A stretch of 9,557 nt of DNA from Desulfobacterales bacterium (GCA_029934695.1 JAOZLU010000238.1:1-9557); one strand, 5' to 3'. Positions 1 to 7,270 are shown, counted from the first letter of the stretch. The notes: a model not told the origin generated them from the letters alone. Numbers and translations are program-made.

Positions 1-49
1 GATGTTTGATGTTTGATGTTTGATGTTTGATGTTTGATGTTTGATGTTC
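1..49. repeat. Heptamer tandem repeat (GATGTTT)x7
   Basis: Seven head-to-tail copies of GATGTTT fill the first 49 bases; the last copy ends in C instead of T. The array starts at the window edge and may extend to the left. It lies about 120 bp beyond the stop codon of the pfp gene and codes for nothing recognisable. Heptameric arrays like this resemble the short tandemly repeated repetitive sequences described in cyanobacteria. No function can be read from the sequence; copy number may vary by replication slippage. Confidence 0.95.
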
Positions 50-124
50 GATCCGGGATGTTCTTATGTGCGTATGTCATCGGCGAGCCGATGTCATGTG
101 CCGCTCCTTTTGTCTATCGGGAAG

Positions 125-157
125 AGACCTGCGAGGTTTTAAAAACCTCGCAGGTCT
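125..157. repeat. Perfect 16-bp palindrome, possible pfp terminator
   Basis: The arms 125-140 and 142-157 are perfect reverse complements around a single central base, giving a very stable hairpin on either strand. It begins 15 nt past the stop codon of pfp (minus strand), which is where a transcription terminator would sit. Neither strand has a T-run directly after the hairpin, so a classical intrinsic terminator is not proven. It could equally be a dispersed palindromic repeat. Confidence 0.7.
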
Positions 158-171
158 TTGATTGAGATTGA

Positions 172-2262
172 TCACCCAAGGGCATTCAGCACCAACGTCA
201 ACGGCCTGCTTTCCTCTGTTTCCCCGGCAAAGCGGACAGGCCCAGGTTTCCTGTAATTGTCCTCACCTGGGGAGGCTGCGAGCCATTTCTCCCTGAACGC
301 CTTTGCGATTCTGAAGGCCGGGGAGGCCACATCCACCACGCTTTTTTCCAGCACAAGGGCCAGTTTTCCCTTTCGTTCCTCAAGATGCATGAGCGCGGCA
401 ATGGGAATTCCCACGGGTTCCCATTTGGAAAAGCCCGACTCCAGATTCTTTATAGCGGCCATCTGCCCGGTTGCGCCATTGGCTATGAGGCTGAAAACGG
501 TCAGCCCCAGATTGTAAGTATAAGTGCAGTCAAACTGGGTGGGATCATTTCCCCTGCCGTCATACCCGTAAAAATGGAGCTGGGTCTTGAATTTCGCAAC
601 GGATTTCTTATAGATTTTCTCAACAGAAGCGGGAATGGCCTCATCTTTCCGGATCGCCCCCGCCTTTATCAAGGTCTGCCTGAGCGTTTTCACAGAAATG
701 ACGGACGGCTTTACCAGCAGAAAAGCCGCTTCATCATAGTTTCTGAACAGGATTGGCCCGAAGTAATCCGGATCAAGATTTTCTTTTCCAAGCGTTTTTT
801 TGTAAAAGGCCCTTTCTATCCCGATTTTATACGCTCCTCTTTCCCTGAGAATGCCGAGATAGTCTCTTACCAGTCCCATGAGCACCTTGTCCGTCTCCAC
901 CTGGGAAAACTGGAAATTCCCGTGGCTGTCCCGTTCCATGAGAAGCCCTTCCTGGAAAAATGCGGGGATATCATTGAACAGATCATCATCGCGGGAACTC
1001 CATATTGAAAAAGAGCCTTCTTCACGCGAACGCCTGGCAAGTCTCCGCAGATATTCCAGTTTATCCTCAAGCGTCGGAAAATTCAGATGGAAATCTGTAT
1101 CGCGGGTTGTGTTATATTCAGCAATAATTGTATTCAGCTTTATGATAAACACCTGTATTTCATTGATGAATTCCAGGACACCTTCGGGTATGACAAGTAC
1201 GCCGTAATTTTTTCCCACAGCAGCCCGTCTCACAATCGCATCACACACCACACGGGAAAGATGCCGCAGGGTCATCCCATAGGCAGTGTAATCCACTGTT
1301 CTCTCTTTTTCCGCTTTTTCGATCCGCCTCATATCCACATAGTCGGCAAGGTCTTCGCCGATAAGGGTCATGTTCGCATGGGTCTGCAATGCAACCTCAA
1401 GGGCCAGATGGCTTGCCACCCGTCCCATGACCTTGCAGATATGCCAGTATTTGACATCGGAACTGCTGTCCGTGCAGAGGTTGCTGATTTCACCTGCAAA
1501 GGCTCTGGCCGCGGTGTGAAACCCAAAAGACATGGCACACAGCACATTCCCGTCAGCGTCTCTGACCTGTATATCCCCGTCAATGGTTTTGGGAACGCCG
1601 ATGACCTGAACCCCGTCGTCGGCCATCTCCTGAGCCAGAAATGCAGCGTTGGTGTTGGAATCATCCCCCCCCACAACCACAATGGCATCCAAATCAAGTT
1701 TTTTGCAGGTCTCCCGTGACAGGGCGACTTTCTCTGCTGTGTCAATTTTGGTCCGGCCGGTACGGATCATTCCAAAGCCGCCCAGGTTCCGATAAGCATC
1801 CACAAGATTTCCGGTGATCTCAATGGTTTCATTTTCAATGATTCCGTCAGGCCCGATCAGAAACCCGAATATCCTGTTTTTGGGATTGGCTGCTTTGGCC
1901 GCGTCATAAATCCCTGCAATCACATTATGACCACCCGGGGCAGGCCCCCCTGAAAAGACAATGCCGATATTGCGTTTTTTGCAATATTTTTCTTTGAAAG
2001 ATACTTCAGGAGATTCCACGCCCGCAATTGTCTGAACCTTGTTCTTTATGATTCCGGGCAACTGCTTTTCAGCTTCCCTGTCAATGGTAAATTTGTATTT
2101 GTCAGTTTCTTCCAGAACCGTATAAAGGGCGGAGAACACATCACTTATGGGCGGGATATATTTTCTTCTTTGAATCAGCTCCGGGTTGATATTGTCAGTT
2201 ACCTTCTGAACTTCAGGGTGTTTCAGAAGATCCGCAAGAGTGGCAGACATTTTTCCTGGCAT
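172..2262 (-). CDS. pfp: Pyrophosphate-dependent phosphofructokinase, long type
   Basis: This cytosolic enzyme of 696 residues interconverts fructose-6-phosphate and fructose-1,6-bisphosphate using pyrophosphate instead of ATP, so it can serve both glycolysis and gluconeogenesis. Visible motifs are GGPAPGGHN (105-113, phosphate binding), GGDDSNTNAA (198-207), PKTIDGD (224-230, catalytic), KVMGR (277-281), IPEG (358-361) and a C-terminal YDGRG...FDCTY block (567-582) typical of the long and plant-like PFP group. The second Asp of GGDD and the Lys of PKTIDGD are the residues that mark PPi use over ATP. The protein is longer than the roughly 550 residues usual for bacterial long PFPs. The start is supported by GGAGG six bases upstream (2269-2273). 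Upstream lies a heptamer repeat; a TAATAT/TATAAA-like sequence at 2275-2283 is a weak -10 candidate. Monocistronic here. Confidence 0.95.
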   Translation of the reverse strand: MPGKMSATLADLLKHPEVQKVTDNINPELIQRRKYIPPISDVFSALYTVLEETDKYKFTIDREAEKQLPGIIKNKVQTIAGVESPEVSFKEKYCKKRNIGIVFSGGPAPGGHNVIAGIYDAAKAANPKNRIFGFLIGPDGIIENETIEITGNLVDAYRNLGGFGMIRTGRTKIDTAEKVALSRETCKKLDLDAIVVVGGDDSNTNAAFLAQEMADDGVQVIGVPKTIDGDIQVRDADGNVLCAMSFGFHTAARAFAGEISNLCTDSSSDVKYWHICKVMGRVASHLALEVALQTHANMTLIGEDLADYVDMRRIEKAEKERTVDYTAYGMTLRHLSRVVCDAIVRRAAVGKNYGVLVIPEGVLEFINEIQVFIIKLNTIIAEYNTTRDTDFHLNFPTLEDKLEYLRRLARRSREEGSFSIWSSRDDDLFNDIPAFFQEGLLMERDSHGNFQFSQVETDKVLMGLVRDYLGILRERGAYKIGIERAFYKKTLGKENLDPDYFGPILFRNYDEAAFLLVKPSVISVKTLRQTLIKAGAIRKDEAIPASVEKIYKKSVAKFKTQLHFYGYDGRGNDPTQFDCTYTYNLGLTVFSLIANGATGQMAAIKNLESGFSKWEPVGIPIAALMHLEERKGKLALVLEKSVVDVASPAFRIAKAFREKWLAASPGEDNYRKPGPVRFAGETEESRPLTLVLNALG

Positions 2263-2285
2263 TGTTATCCTCCGTTTATATTAAA

Positions 2286-2327
2286 GGTTTTAGGTTTTAA
2301 GTTTTAAGTTTTAAGTTTTAAGTTTCA
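2286..2327. repeat. Heptamer tandem repeat (RGTTTTA)x6 upstream of pfp
   Basis: Six adjoining 7-bp units: two GGTTTTA, three AGTTTTA and one AGTTTCA. The array ends 23 bp before the pfp start codon, so it lies in the promoter or 5' leader of that gene. It has the same unit length as the array at 1-49 but a different sequence. A change in copy number would shift the spacing of upstream promoter elements; that is inference only. Confidence 0.9.
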
Positions 2328-2368
2328 GTTTTTGCGCTCAAATAAAATTCCCGGAATGCAGGGTGTAA

Positions 2369-2406
2369 CCGGACACCGGCAGTCCTGTCCGGCCCGGAAG
2401 CCGGAC
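2369..2406. other. GC-rich hairpin cluster (CCGGACA inverted repeats)
   Basis: CCGGACA at 2369-2375 pairs with TGTCCGG at 2386-2392, and the overlapping GTCCGG (2387-2392) pairs alternatively with CCGGAC at 2401-2406. The two hairpins therefore compete for the same middle arm. The cluster sits between the divergent genes pfp and the substrate-binding protein. It could be an operator, a transcription barrier or a repeat remnant; no T-run follows. Confidence 0.5.
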
Positions 2407-2424
2407 ACAGACTTTTATGTGCTT

Positions 2425-2495
2425 TTCTTTGTGCCCTCTGTGCCTTTGTGTGAGATATCGGCGTGACATGCTGAAATTGAATCCGTTATAATCAG
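2425..2495 (+). repeat. Degenerate partial copy of the CTTTGTG / CTGATTATAACG repeat family
   Basis: CTTTGTG-like units (2427-2452) are followed by AATCCGTTATAATCAG at 2480-2495, which is an exact reverse complement of the 16-base tip CTGATTATAACGGATT seen in the elements at 3683-3993. Only the right half of an element is recognisable; I find no matching left tip. It lies in the divergent intergenic region upstream of the substrate-binding protein gene. The rest of 2496-2729 is AT-rich, with no gene seen. Confidence 0.65.
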
Positions 2496-2592
2496 GCTAT
2501 TTATTTGGAGTTCCCTTACTGCAAAAAATTTGGTATCAATAAAAATATTTTCTTAAAAACCTGTAAGAATTAAGTTTCAGATTTTGGATGTT

Positions 2593-2621
2593 TTGTCAAG
2601 ATTTTTGGATTTTGCCATAAA
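2593..2621 (+). promoter_or_regulatory. Candidate promoter for the substrate-binding protein gene
   Basis: TTGTCA (2593-2598, five of six consensus bases) and CATAAA (2616-2621, four of six) are separated by 17 bp in AT-rich DNA. This would give a 5' leader of about 100 nt before the start codon at 2730. The -10 match is weak and other AT-rich hexamers nearby compete, so this is only a candidate. Confidence 0.3.
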
Positions 2622-2729
2622 AACATCTTGCTATTTTAAATTATTATGCTAAACAGAATGCACTTTGGCTGGAAAAGGCCGCGTGTTGCGGCTGATATTA
2701 TTAATTCAAATTAACTGAGGGAGGTTTTG

Positions 2730-3557
2730 ATGAAGAAAGGTTTTTGGAAAAAAGCGGTTGCTTTCGCGGCGATGCTTGTATGGGTTGCCACTTATGCTTA
2801 CGGCGCGGATATTGAACTCGCCAAAAAATCAACGCTGGAATCTATCATGAAAAAGGGTGAGATCCGGGTCGGTTTTGAAGCAGGATACATGCCTTTTGAA
2901 ATGACGGACAAAAAGGGAAAATTTGTCGGCTTTGACATTGATGTTGCCAAGGAAATGGCCAAGGCCATGGATGTCAAATTTGTTCCTGTCAATACTGCGT
3001 GGGACGGCATTATTCCTTCGCTCATTACCGGGAAATTTGATATTATAATGAGCGGCATGACCGTCACTCAGGAAAGAAATCTCAAGATAGGTTTTGCTGA
3101 CCCGTACATTGTTATCGGCCAGACCATTCTGCTCAACAAAAAGCATGAAGCCACTGTCAAGTCTTATAAAGACCTGAATGATCCCAAGTTTGTCGTGACT
3201 TCAAAACTCGGAACCACCGGGGAGCAGGCAACGAAACGGAAGATTCCGAAATGTACTTACAAATCCTTTGAGACGGAAACAGAAGCATTTCTTGAGGTGA
3301 TAAACGGTAAGGCAGACGCTTATGTGTATGATCAGCCGAATTGTGTTGTGCTCATGGCGCAGCAGGGTGCCGGCAAGCTGGTCTTTCTTGATAAGCCTTT
3401 TACTTATGAACCCCTTGCCTGGGCGATCAACAAAGGGGACCCGGATTTCCTCAACTGGCTGAATAATTTTCTGAAGCAGCTCAAAAATGACGGACGCTAT
3501 GACGTGATCTACAACAAGTGGATAAAAAGCACGGAATGGTATAAGAATGTAAAATAA
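2730..3557 (+). CDS. Periplasmic amino-acid-type ABC transporter substrate-binding protein (SBP family 3)
   Basis: A secreted protein of 275 residues that should bind a polar amino acid or similar small solute and deliver it to an ABC importer. A basic N-terminus (KKGFWKK) and hydrophobic stretch to about residue 25, ending near AYG-AD, form a signal peptide. The mature part has the SBP_bac_3 pattern: GEIRVGFEAGYMPFE, then KFVGFDIDVAKEMA, AWDGIIPSLITGKFDIIMSG, and FADPYIVIGQTI. The ATG at 2730 is preferred to the in-frame TTG at 2727 because GGAGG (2720-2724) is then five bases away instead of two. Length is normal for the family. It stands alone: no permease or ATPase adjoins, and a terminator follows directly, so the partner components must be encoded elsewhere. 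The ligand cannot be told from sequence alone. Confidence 0.95.
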   Translation: MKKGFWKKAVAFAAMLVWVATYAYGADIELAKKSTLESIMKKGEIRVGFEAGYMPFEMTDKKGKFVGFDIDVAKEMAKAMDVKFVPVNTAWDGIIPSLITGKFDIIMSGMTVTQERNLKIGFADPYIVIGQTILLNKKHEATVKSYKDLNDPKFVVTSKLGTTGEQATKRKIPKCTYKSFETETEAFLEVINGKADAYVYDQPNCVVLMAQQGAGKLVFLDKPFTYEPLAWAINKGDPDFLNWLNNFLKQLKNDGRYDVIYNKWIKSTEWYKNVK

Positions 3558-3567
3558 ATTTTCAACC

Positions 3568-3627
3568 CCCGGGTTTGCCAGTTGTTCCGACAATAATGTC
3601 AGACCCGGGTTCGGCTTTATTTTTTTT
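3568..3627 (+). terminator. Intrinsic terminator of the substrate-binding protein gene
   Basis: CCCGGGTTTG (3568-3577) pairs with CAGACCCGGG (3600-3609) as ten base pairs with one G-U wobble. A second small stem, TTGT/ACAA, lies within the loop. A T-rich run at 3617-3627 follows after seven bases. It starts 11 nt past the stop codon and supports a single-gene transcript. Confidence 0.75.
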
Positions 3628-3682
3628 GAGTATGAACTGCGGGCTTCGACTTAATAATGATTTCACTGATTATAACGGATTT

Positions 3683-3827
3683 CTGATTATAACGGATTTT
3701 GTGGTTCTGCATAATTTCAGGCTGTCAGGAAACCGCAGAGATCAGGAGGGCTCTGTGTCCTTTGTGGTTTCGCTGTGTCCTCTGTGGTTGAAAAACGGAT
3801 TCAGACCACAAAATCCGTTAGAATCAG
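3683..3827. mobile_element. MITE-like element A, 145 bp with 23-bp inverted ends
   Basis: The ends 3683-3705 and 3805-3827 are inverted repeats matching at 22 of 23 positions and starting CTGATTATAACGGATT. The interior holds CTTTGTG/CTCTGTG units (3751-3788) and no coding capacity. An extra exact copy of the 16-base tip lies directly to the left (3666-3681), and element B begins one base past the right end. I see no clear target duplication for this element. The structure fits a non-autonomous, transposase-dependent repeat, but no transposase is in the window. Confidence 0.6.
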
Positions 3828-3828
3828 A

Positions 3829-3993
3829 CTGATTATAACGGATTCAGGGGAGGCTCCCGCATCCGCCCTCAGACATATCCTGCCGAACGTGCAGGTCTAA
3901 GCTTTGTGCCCCTTTGTGCCCCCTTTGTGCCCTTTGTGGTTAAAAAGGTGCGCAGGGCTGATTTCAGGGCTCCCCTAAAAGCGTTATAATCAG
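3829..3993. mobile_element. MITE-like element B, 165 bp with 24-bp inverted ends and possible 8-bp target duplication
   Basis: The ends 3829-3852 and 3970-3993 are inverted repeats matching at 21 of 24 positions (tip CTGATTATAACG, inner part AGGGGAG). The octamer GAATCAGA flanks the element on both sides (3821-3828 and 3994-4001), which looks like a target-site duplication. A caveat is that GAATCAG resembles the element's own tip and is the end of element A. The interior has four CTTTGTG-type units at 3902-3939 followed by GGTTAAAAAGGTGCG. The right 129 bp recur at 7632-7782. No coding capacity. Confidence 0.65.
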
Positions 3994-4001
3994 GAATCAG
4001 A

Positions 4002-4234
4002 AATATGACAACTCTGCAATGAAAGGTTGAAAGACAGATCCGCAACCTGCTGAGATCATTCAATGGGAACCGCTGGTTCGGGAGTGTATGAACTAATAAT
4101 TTCAAATGGTTACGGACAGGCTTCAAACTTTTTGCTATACATCAATTGTTCATTTTAGGATATGGATTGCGGGGTTTGGACATGAGAAGTGTCCGCCTTA
4201 AATTAAATCATTAATTAATAAGGAGGTAATTTTT
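4002..4234. other. Non-coding leader region of the NEW3-ABC operon
   Basis: No convincing gene is seen here. The stretch must contain the promoter for the operon that starts at 4235-4249, but only weak hexamers are visible (TTGCTA at 4132-4137 and TAGGAT at 4156-4161, 18 bp apart). The last part is AT-rich (TTAATTAATA at 4211-4220) and ends in the strong ribosome site AGGAGGT at 4221-4227. Confidence 0.4.
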
Positions 4235-4252
4235 ATGGGAGGAAACGTATGA
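4235..4252 (+). CDS. Five-codon leader ORF (MGGNV) coupled to the NEW3 gene
   Basis: A perfect ribosome site, AGGAGGT (4221-4227), stands eight bases before an ATG at 4235 that opens the reading frame Met-Gly-Gly-Asn-Val-stop. Its stop codon overlaps the next gene's start as ATGA (4249-4252). The codons GGA GGA of this mini-ORF also form the ribosome site (GGGAGG, 4237-4242) of the downstream gene. This layout is what translational coupling or re-initiation looks like. It may instead be a chance by-product of two close ribosome sites; no family is known to me for so short a peptide. Confidence 0.4.
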   Translation: MGGNV

Positions 4253-5484
4253 GAGGTATGAAGAGAAAAAAAACGGTTCAGATTTCTTTGGTTGTTCTTA
4301 TGATGGTGATGGGACTGATGCTTCAGCAGGGGACAGGCTTTTCTTTTGGAAAGGATAAAGACAAGGACAAAGACAGGCCGGCCCGACTTGTCACAATGGC
4401 TGTGGAATATCCGGGAGTGGTGATTCCCCCTGAAGAAGATCTGAGTATGGACATCATCTTCCACAATAAAGGGCGGTCTGACGAGAATGTTGATGTATGG
4501 ATCGCTGAAAAACCGGAAAACTGGAAAGTCAGGATTAAAACCTATCGTTTCACCGTAACCGGGATCCATGTACCGTCCGGTGATGACAAGACGCTCACTC
4601 TGGAAGCAGACCCGGGAAAGGAAGTGAAGCCGGGAAAATATGAGTTTCGTATTGAGGCCAAAACCCGGGATGGTCAGTTCAACATGACTGAAACTGTTGT
4701 GGCAACCATAAAGGAGAAGGAAGAAGGCGAAAAGGAAGACAGGGGTGTCAAACTGACCACCTCTTATCCTGTTCTCCGGGGCCCGTCGGACGGAGAGTTT
4801 GAATTTTCGGTGGAGGTTGACAGCAAGCTGGATAAGGATGAGGTCTTCAATCTCTTTGTCCAGGGACCTGACGGGTGGGAAATCAATTTCAAGCCTGCGT
4901 ATGAATCCAAGTATATATCAAGCCTTCGGATCAAGGCGAACCAGAGTCAGACAGTGGCTGTTCAGGTCAAACCTTCATTGTCCGCGCAAGAGGGCGAATA
5001 CCCCGTCAATATCAAGGTGAGTTCAGGCGAGGCCAAAGGAGAAGTTCCTCTGACTGTGATTCTCACCGGCACTTATGGCATAGAAGTCGGAACAGTTACC
5101 GGCCTGCTGTCGCTGGATGCCAGACAGGGGAAGCCGGCCAATATGTCCTTCTATATCAAAAATACGGGTTCTGCTGTGAACAAGGCCGTCAAATTCATGT
5201 CTTTCAAGCCGGAGAACTGGAAGATCGAATTCAAGCCTGAAATCATCGAGGCCATAGAACCCGGGGGGTTGAAACAGGTGGAAGTTATTATCACGCCTTA
5301 TGACGAGAGCCTTGTGGGAGACTACTCGGTAAACGTCAGGATTGACGGGGAGAAGACATCCGAAACCCTTGAATTCCGGGTCACAGTCAAAGCTTCTGCC
5401 GCATGGGCCTGGATCGGGATTCTGATTATTATCGCGGTGACCGGCGGGCTGACCGCTTTATTCCGTAAACTGGGAAGGCGTTAA
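4249..5484 (+). CDS. Secreted, membrane-anchored protein with three NEW3-type Ig-like domains (COG1470-like)
   Basis: A 411-residue protein exported by a signal peptide (basic start MRGMKRKK, hydrophobic 10-26) and held by one C-terminal membrane helix (about 384-403) with a basic tail RKLGRR. After a charged KDKDKDKD linker (35-42) come three similar beta-sandwich repeats at about 46-156, 166-274 and 277-380. Each carries the same landmark: KPENWKVRIKT (88-98), GPDGWEINFKP (206-216) and KPENWKIEFKP (320-330), followed by a GxYxxxI/V strand (129-136, 249-256, 357-364). This is the pattern of NEW3 domains in predicted membrane proteins. The start has GGGAGG six bases upstream and overlaps a leader ORF. 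Its stop is one base from the ATPase gene, so it probably works outside the membrane as partner of that ABC complex. Substrate and function are unknown. Confidence 0.85.
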   Translation: MRGMKRKKTVQISLVVLMMVMGLMLQQGTGFSFGKDKDKDKDRPARLVTMAVEYPGVVIPPEEDLSMDIIFHNKGRSDENVDVWIAEKPENWKVRIKTYRFTVTGIHVPSGDDKTLTLEADPGKEVKPGKYEFRIEAKTRDGQFNMTETVVATIKEKEEGEKEDRGVKLTTSYPVLRGPSDGEFEFSVEVDSKLDKDEVFNLFVQGPDGWEINFKPAYESKYISSLRIKANQSQTVAVQVKPSLSAQEGEYPVNIKVSSGEAKGEVPLTVILTGTYGIEVGTVTGLLSLDARQGKPANMSFYIKNTGSAVNKAVKFMSFKPENWKIEFKPEIIEAIEPGGLKQVEVIITPYDESLVGDYSVNVRIDGEKTSETLEFRVTVKASAAWAWIGILIIIAVTGGLTALFRKLGRR

Positions 5485-5485
5485 A

Positions 5486-6241
5486 ATGGAACAGCAAAAA
5501 GCAATCATCGAAACACAGGAATTAACAAAAGCATACAACGGTCAGGCCGCGGTGGATCGCCTCTCCTTCAATGTGAATGAGGGGGAAATCTTCGGATTTC
5601 TGGGCCCCAATGGCGCGGGAAAGACGACGACCCTGCTCATGCTCCTCGGTCTGACAGAGCCTACGGCCGGAAAAGCCAGGGTGCTGGGGGTTGATCCTGC
5701 AAGAGACCCGGTCAGAGTCAAAGGAATGATCGGCTATCTCCCTGAAAACATGGGGTTTTACCGGGATATGAACGCGTGGCAGAGCCTGATGTATATTGCC
5801 GAACTGAACGGCCTGTCACAGGATGCGGCAAACAGGCGGATTGAAAGTGCCCTGAGAACGGTCAGCCTTCTGAATGAATCCAAGAAAGAGGTCGGGAGCT
5901 ATTCACGGGGAATGAGACAGCGTCTTGGCATCGCCGAGGTGCTGGTCAAAGAGCCGAAAGTGGCGTTTCTGGATGAGCCGACTCTGGGCCTGGACCCGGA
6001 TACCGCCAACCGAATGATTGAACTGGTTGAGGGGCTGTGCCGGGTAAAAGGAATGACAGTGCTTCTCTCCTCCCATTTGCTGCATCAGGTTCAGAAAATC
6101 TGTCACCGTGTCGGGATTATGATCAACGGCCGGATGGTGGCTCAGGGCCAGATGGACCAGTTGGCTGAGGAAAAGCTCGGTGTGGGCAGAGAGCAATACA
6201 CATTGGAAGAGATTTATATGAAATATTTCCGGGAGGCCTGA
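5486..6241 (+). CDS. ABC transporter ATP-binding protein (ABC-2 / CcmA-NosF type)
   Basis: A complete 251-residue cytoplasmic ATPase that should power the permease encoded next. Walker A is GPNGAGKTT (40-48), the Q-loop region reads GYLPEN (83-88) with no Gln as is common in this subfamily, the ABC signature is SYSRGMRQ (138-145), Walker B is VAFLDEP (159-165) followed by GLD (168-170), and the H-loop is SSH (195-197). A short C-terminal tail (about 210-251) has the usual ING-MVAQG strand and an ending resembling LEEIYMKYF. The ATG lies one base after the stop of the NEW3 gene, with only a weak GGGAAGG ribosome site (5472-5478), implying coupled translation. Similarity is to ATPases of exporters and of NosDFY-type systems; the cargo cannot be deduced. 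Confidence 0.95.
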   Translation: MEQQKAIIETQELTKAYNGQAAVDRLSFNVNEGEIFGFLGPNGAGKTTTLLMLLGLTEPTAGKARVLGVDPARDPVRVKGMIGYLPENMGFYRDMNAWQSLMYIAELNGLSQDAANRRIESALRTVSLLNESKKEVGSYSRGMRQRLGIAEVLVKEPKVAFLDEPTLGLDPDTANRMIELVEGLCRVKGMTVLLSSHLLHQVQKICHRVGIMINGRMVAQGQMDQLAEEKLGVGREQYTLEEIYMKYFREA

Positions 6242-6243
6242 TT

Positions 6244-7200
6244 ATGAACGGTATCAAAGTCATTTTTAAAAAAGAACTGTCGGATCATTTCAGCAGTTAT
6301 CGGTTCCTGCTCCTGTTTGCCATGATTGTCATGGTGAGTCTGGTCACAGTTTATATGGCGGGAATGGGGATCACAAAGGACCTGGAAGGGGTGGCGAAAC
6401 CGAAATTTGTCTTTCTCATGCTCTTCACATCCTCGGGGATGCAGTTCTCACTGGTGCAGTTTGTGGCGTTTTTCGGGCCTCTGATCGGCCTGATCCTGGG
6501 GTTTGACACGATCAACCGGGAGCGGAACGAGGGGACCCTCAGCAAGCTGCTGTCTCAGCCCATTTACCGGGATGCGGTCATCAACGGAAAATTTCTGGCC
6601 GGCGTGTTTATCATTACCGTCATCATGGCATCAGTCATGCTGTTTATTTCGGCCATGGGGCTGATGACCATAGGTGTTATCCCCGGGATTGAGGAAGTGT
6701 GGCGGATGTTTATCTATCTGGTCATCAGCATCTTCTACATTTCCTTCTGGCTGGGGCTTGCCATTCTTTTTTCCATTCTTTTCCGCAATGTCGCCACATC
6801 AGCGTTGGCTGCGATGGCGATGTGGATATTTTTCTCATTTTTTGTCTCTATCGGGGCGAACGCGTTCGCTAGCGCACTGACACCCGACGCAGGCGAATCT
6901 GATCCTGAATCTGCTATACGTCGGGCCAGGATTGAGAAAGCTCTTTCTCTTACGTCTCCGATGGAACTCTATACGGATTCCACCGCGACGATCATTGACC
7001 CGATGCGGAGAACGCCTCGTTCTTTTATACAGATGGGCTTTATGGAGCAGTTGTCCATGGCGAGATTTTCAGGGCCGCTGTCACTGGGGCAGAGCGTTCT
7101 TGTGGTCCTGCCATATATCATCTCGCTGATGGCAATTACGGTCTTATGTTTTGCCATTTCTTATGCTGTGTTTATGCGGCAGGAGATCAGGTCGTTGTGA
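6244..7200 (+). CDS. ABC-2 type permease (NosY-like), six membrane helices
   Basis: A 318-residue inner-membrane protein and the channel-forming partner of the preceding ATPase. Hydrophobic segments lie at about 20-39, 68-88, 117-144, 153-180, 186-208 and 284-310. The stretch FDTINRERNEGTLSKLLSQP (87-106), followed by IYRDAVINGKFLAG, is the hallmark of the ABC-2 permease group (ABC2_membrane_2 family), where this cytoplasmic loop contacts the ATPase. A long loop at about 209-283, rich in charged residues, separates helices five and six and is probably the main soluble part. The ATG is two bases after the ATPase stop, with GGGAGG (6231-6236) seven bases upstream and inside the ATPase gene. Last gene of the operon; hairpins follow at 7271-7304. 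Confidence 0.93.
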   Translation: MNGIKVIFKKELSDHFSSYRFLLLFAMIVMVSLVTVYMAGMGITKDLEGVAKPKFVFLMLFTSSGMQFSLVQFVAFFGPLIGLILGFDTINRERNEGTLSKLLSQPIYRDAVINGKFLAGVFIITVIMASVMLFISAMGLMTIGVIPGIEEVWRMFIYLVISIFYISFWLGLAILFSILFRNVATSALAAMAMWIFFSFFVSIGANAFASALTPDAGESDPESAIRRARIEKALSLTSPMELYTDSTATIIDPMRRTPRSFIQMGFMEQLSMARFSGPLSLGQSVLVVLPYIISLMAITVLCFAISYAVFMRQEIRSL

Positions 7201-7270
7201 TTCTGTGTCTTTGTATCTAATGAAATCAGGATGAAGAATTTTCCGGCAAAACAGATTTGCCGTGGGAATT

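Noticed and set aside
385..1719. Long plus-strand reading frames of about 207 and 210 codons inside the pfp region
   Set aside because: They lie opposite the clearly recognisable pfp gene, lack ribosome sites and resemble no protein family; they are shadows of its codon pattern.
2727..2729. TTG as start codon of the substrate-binding protein gene
   Set aside because: It would leave only two bases between the ribosome site and the start; the ATG at 2730 has proper spacing.
3575..4126. Reading frames of about 85 codons on both strands over elements A and B
   Set aside because: They follow the repeat units, lack ribosome sites and have no recognisable protein pattern.
4132..4161. Promoter TTGCTA-18-TAGGAT before the NEW3 operon
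   Set aside because: Both hexamers match the consensus at only four positions, which is near chance in AT-rich DNA.
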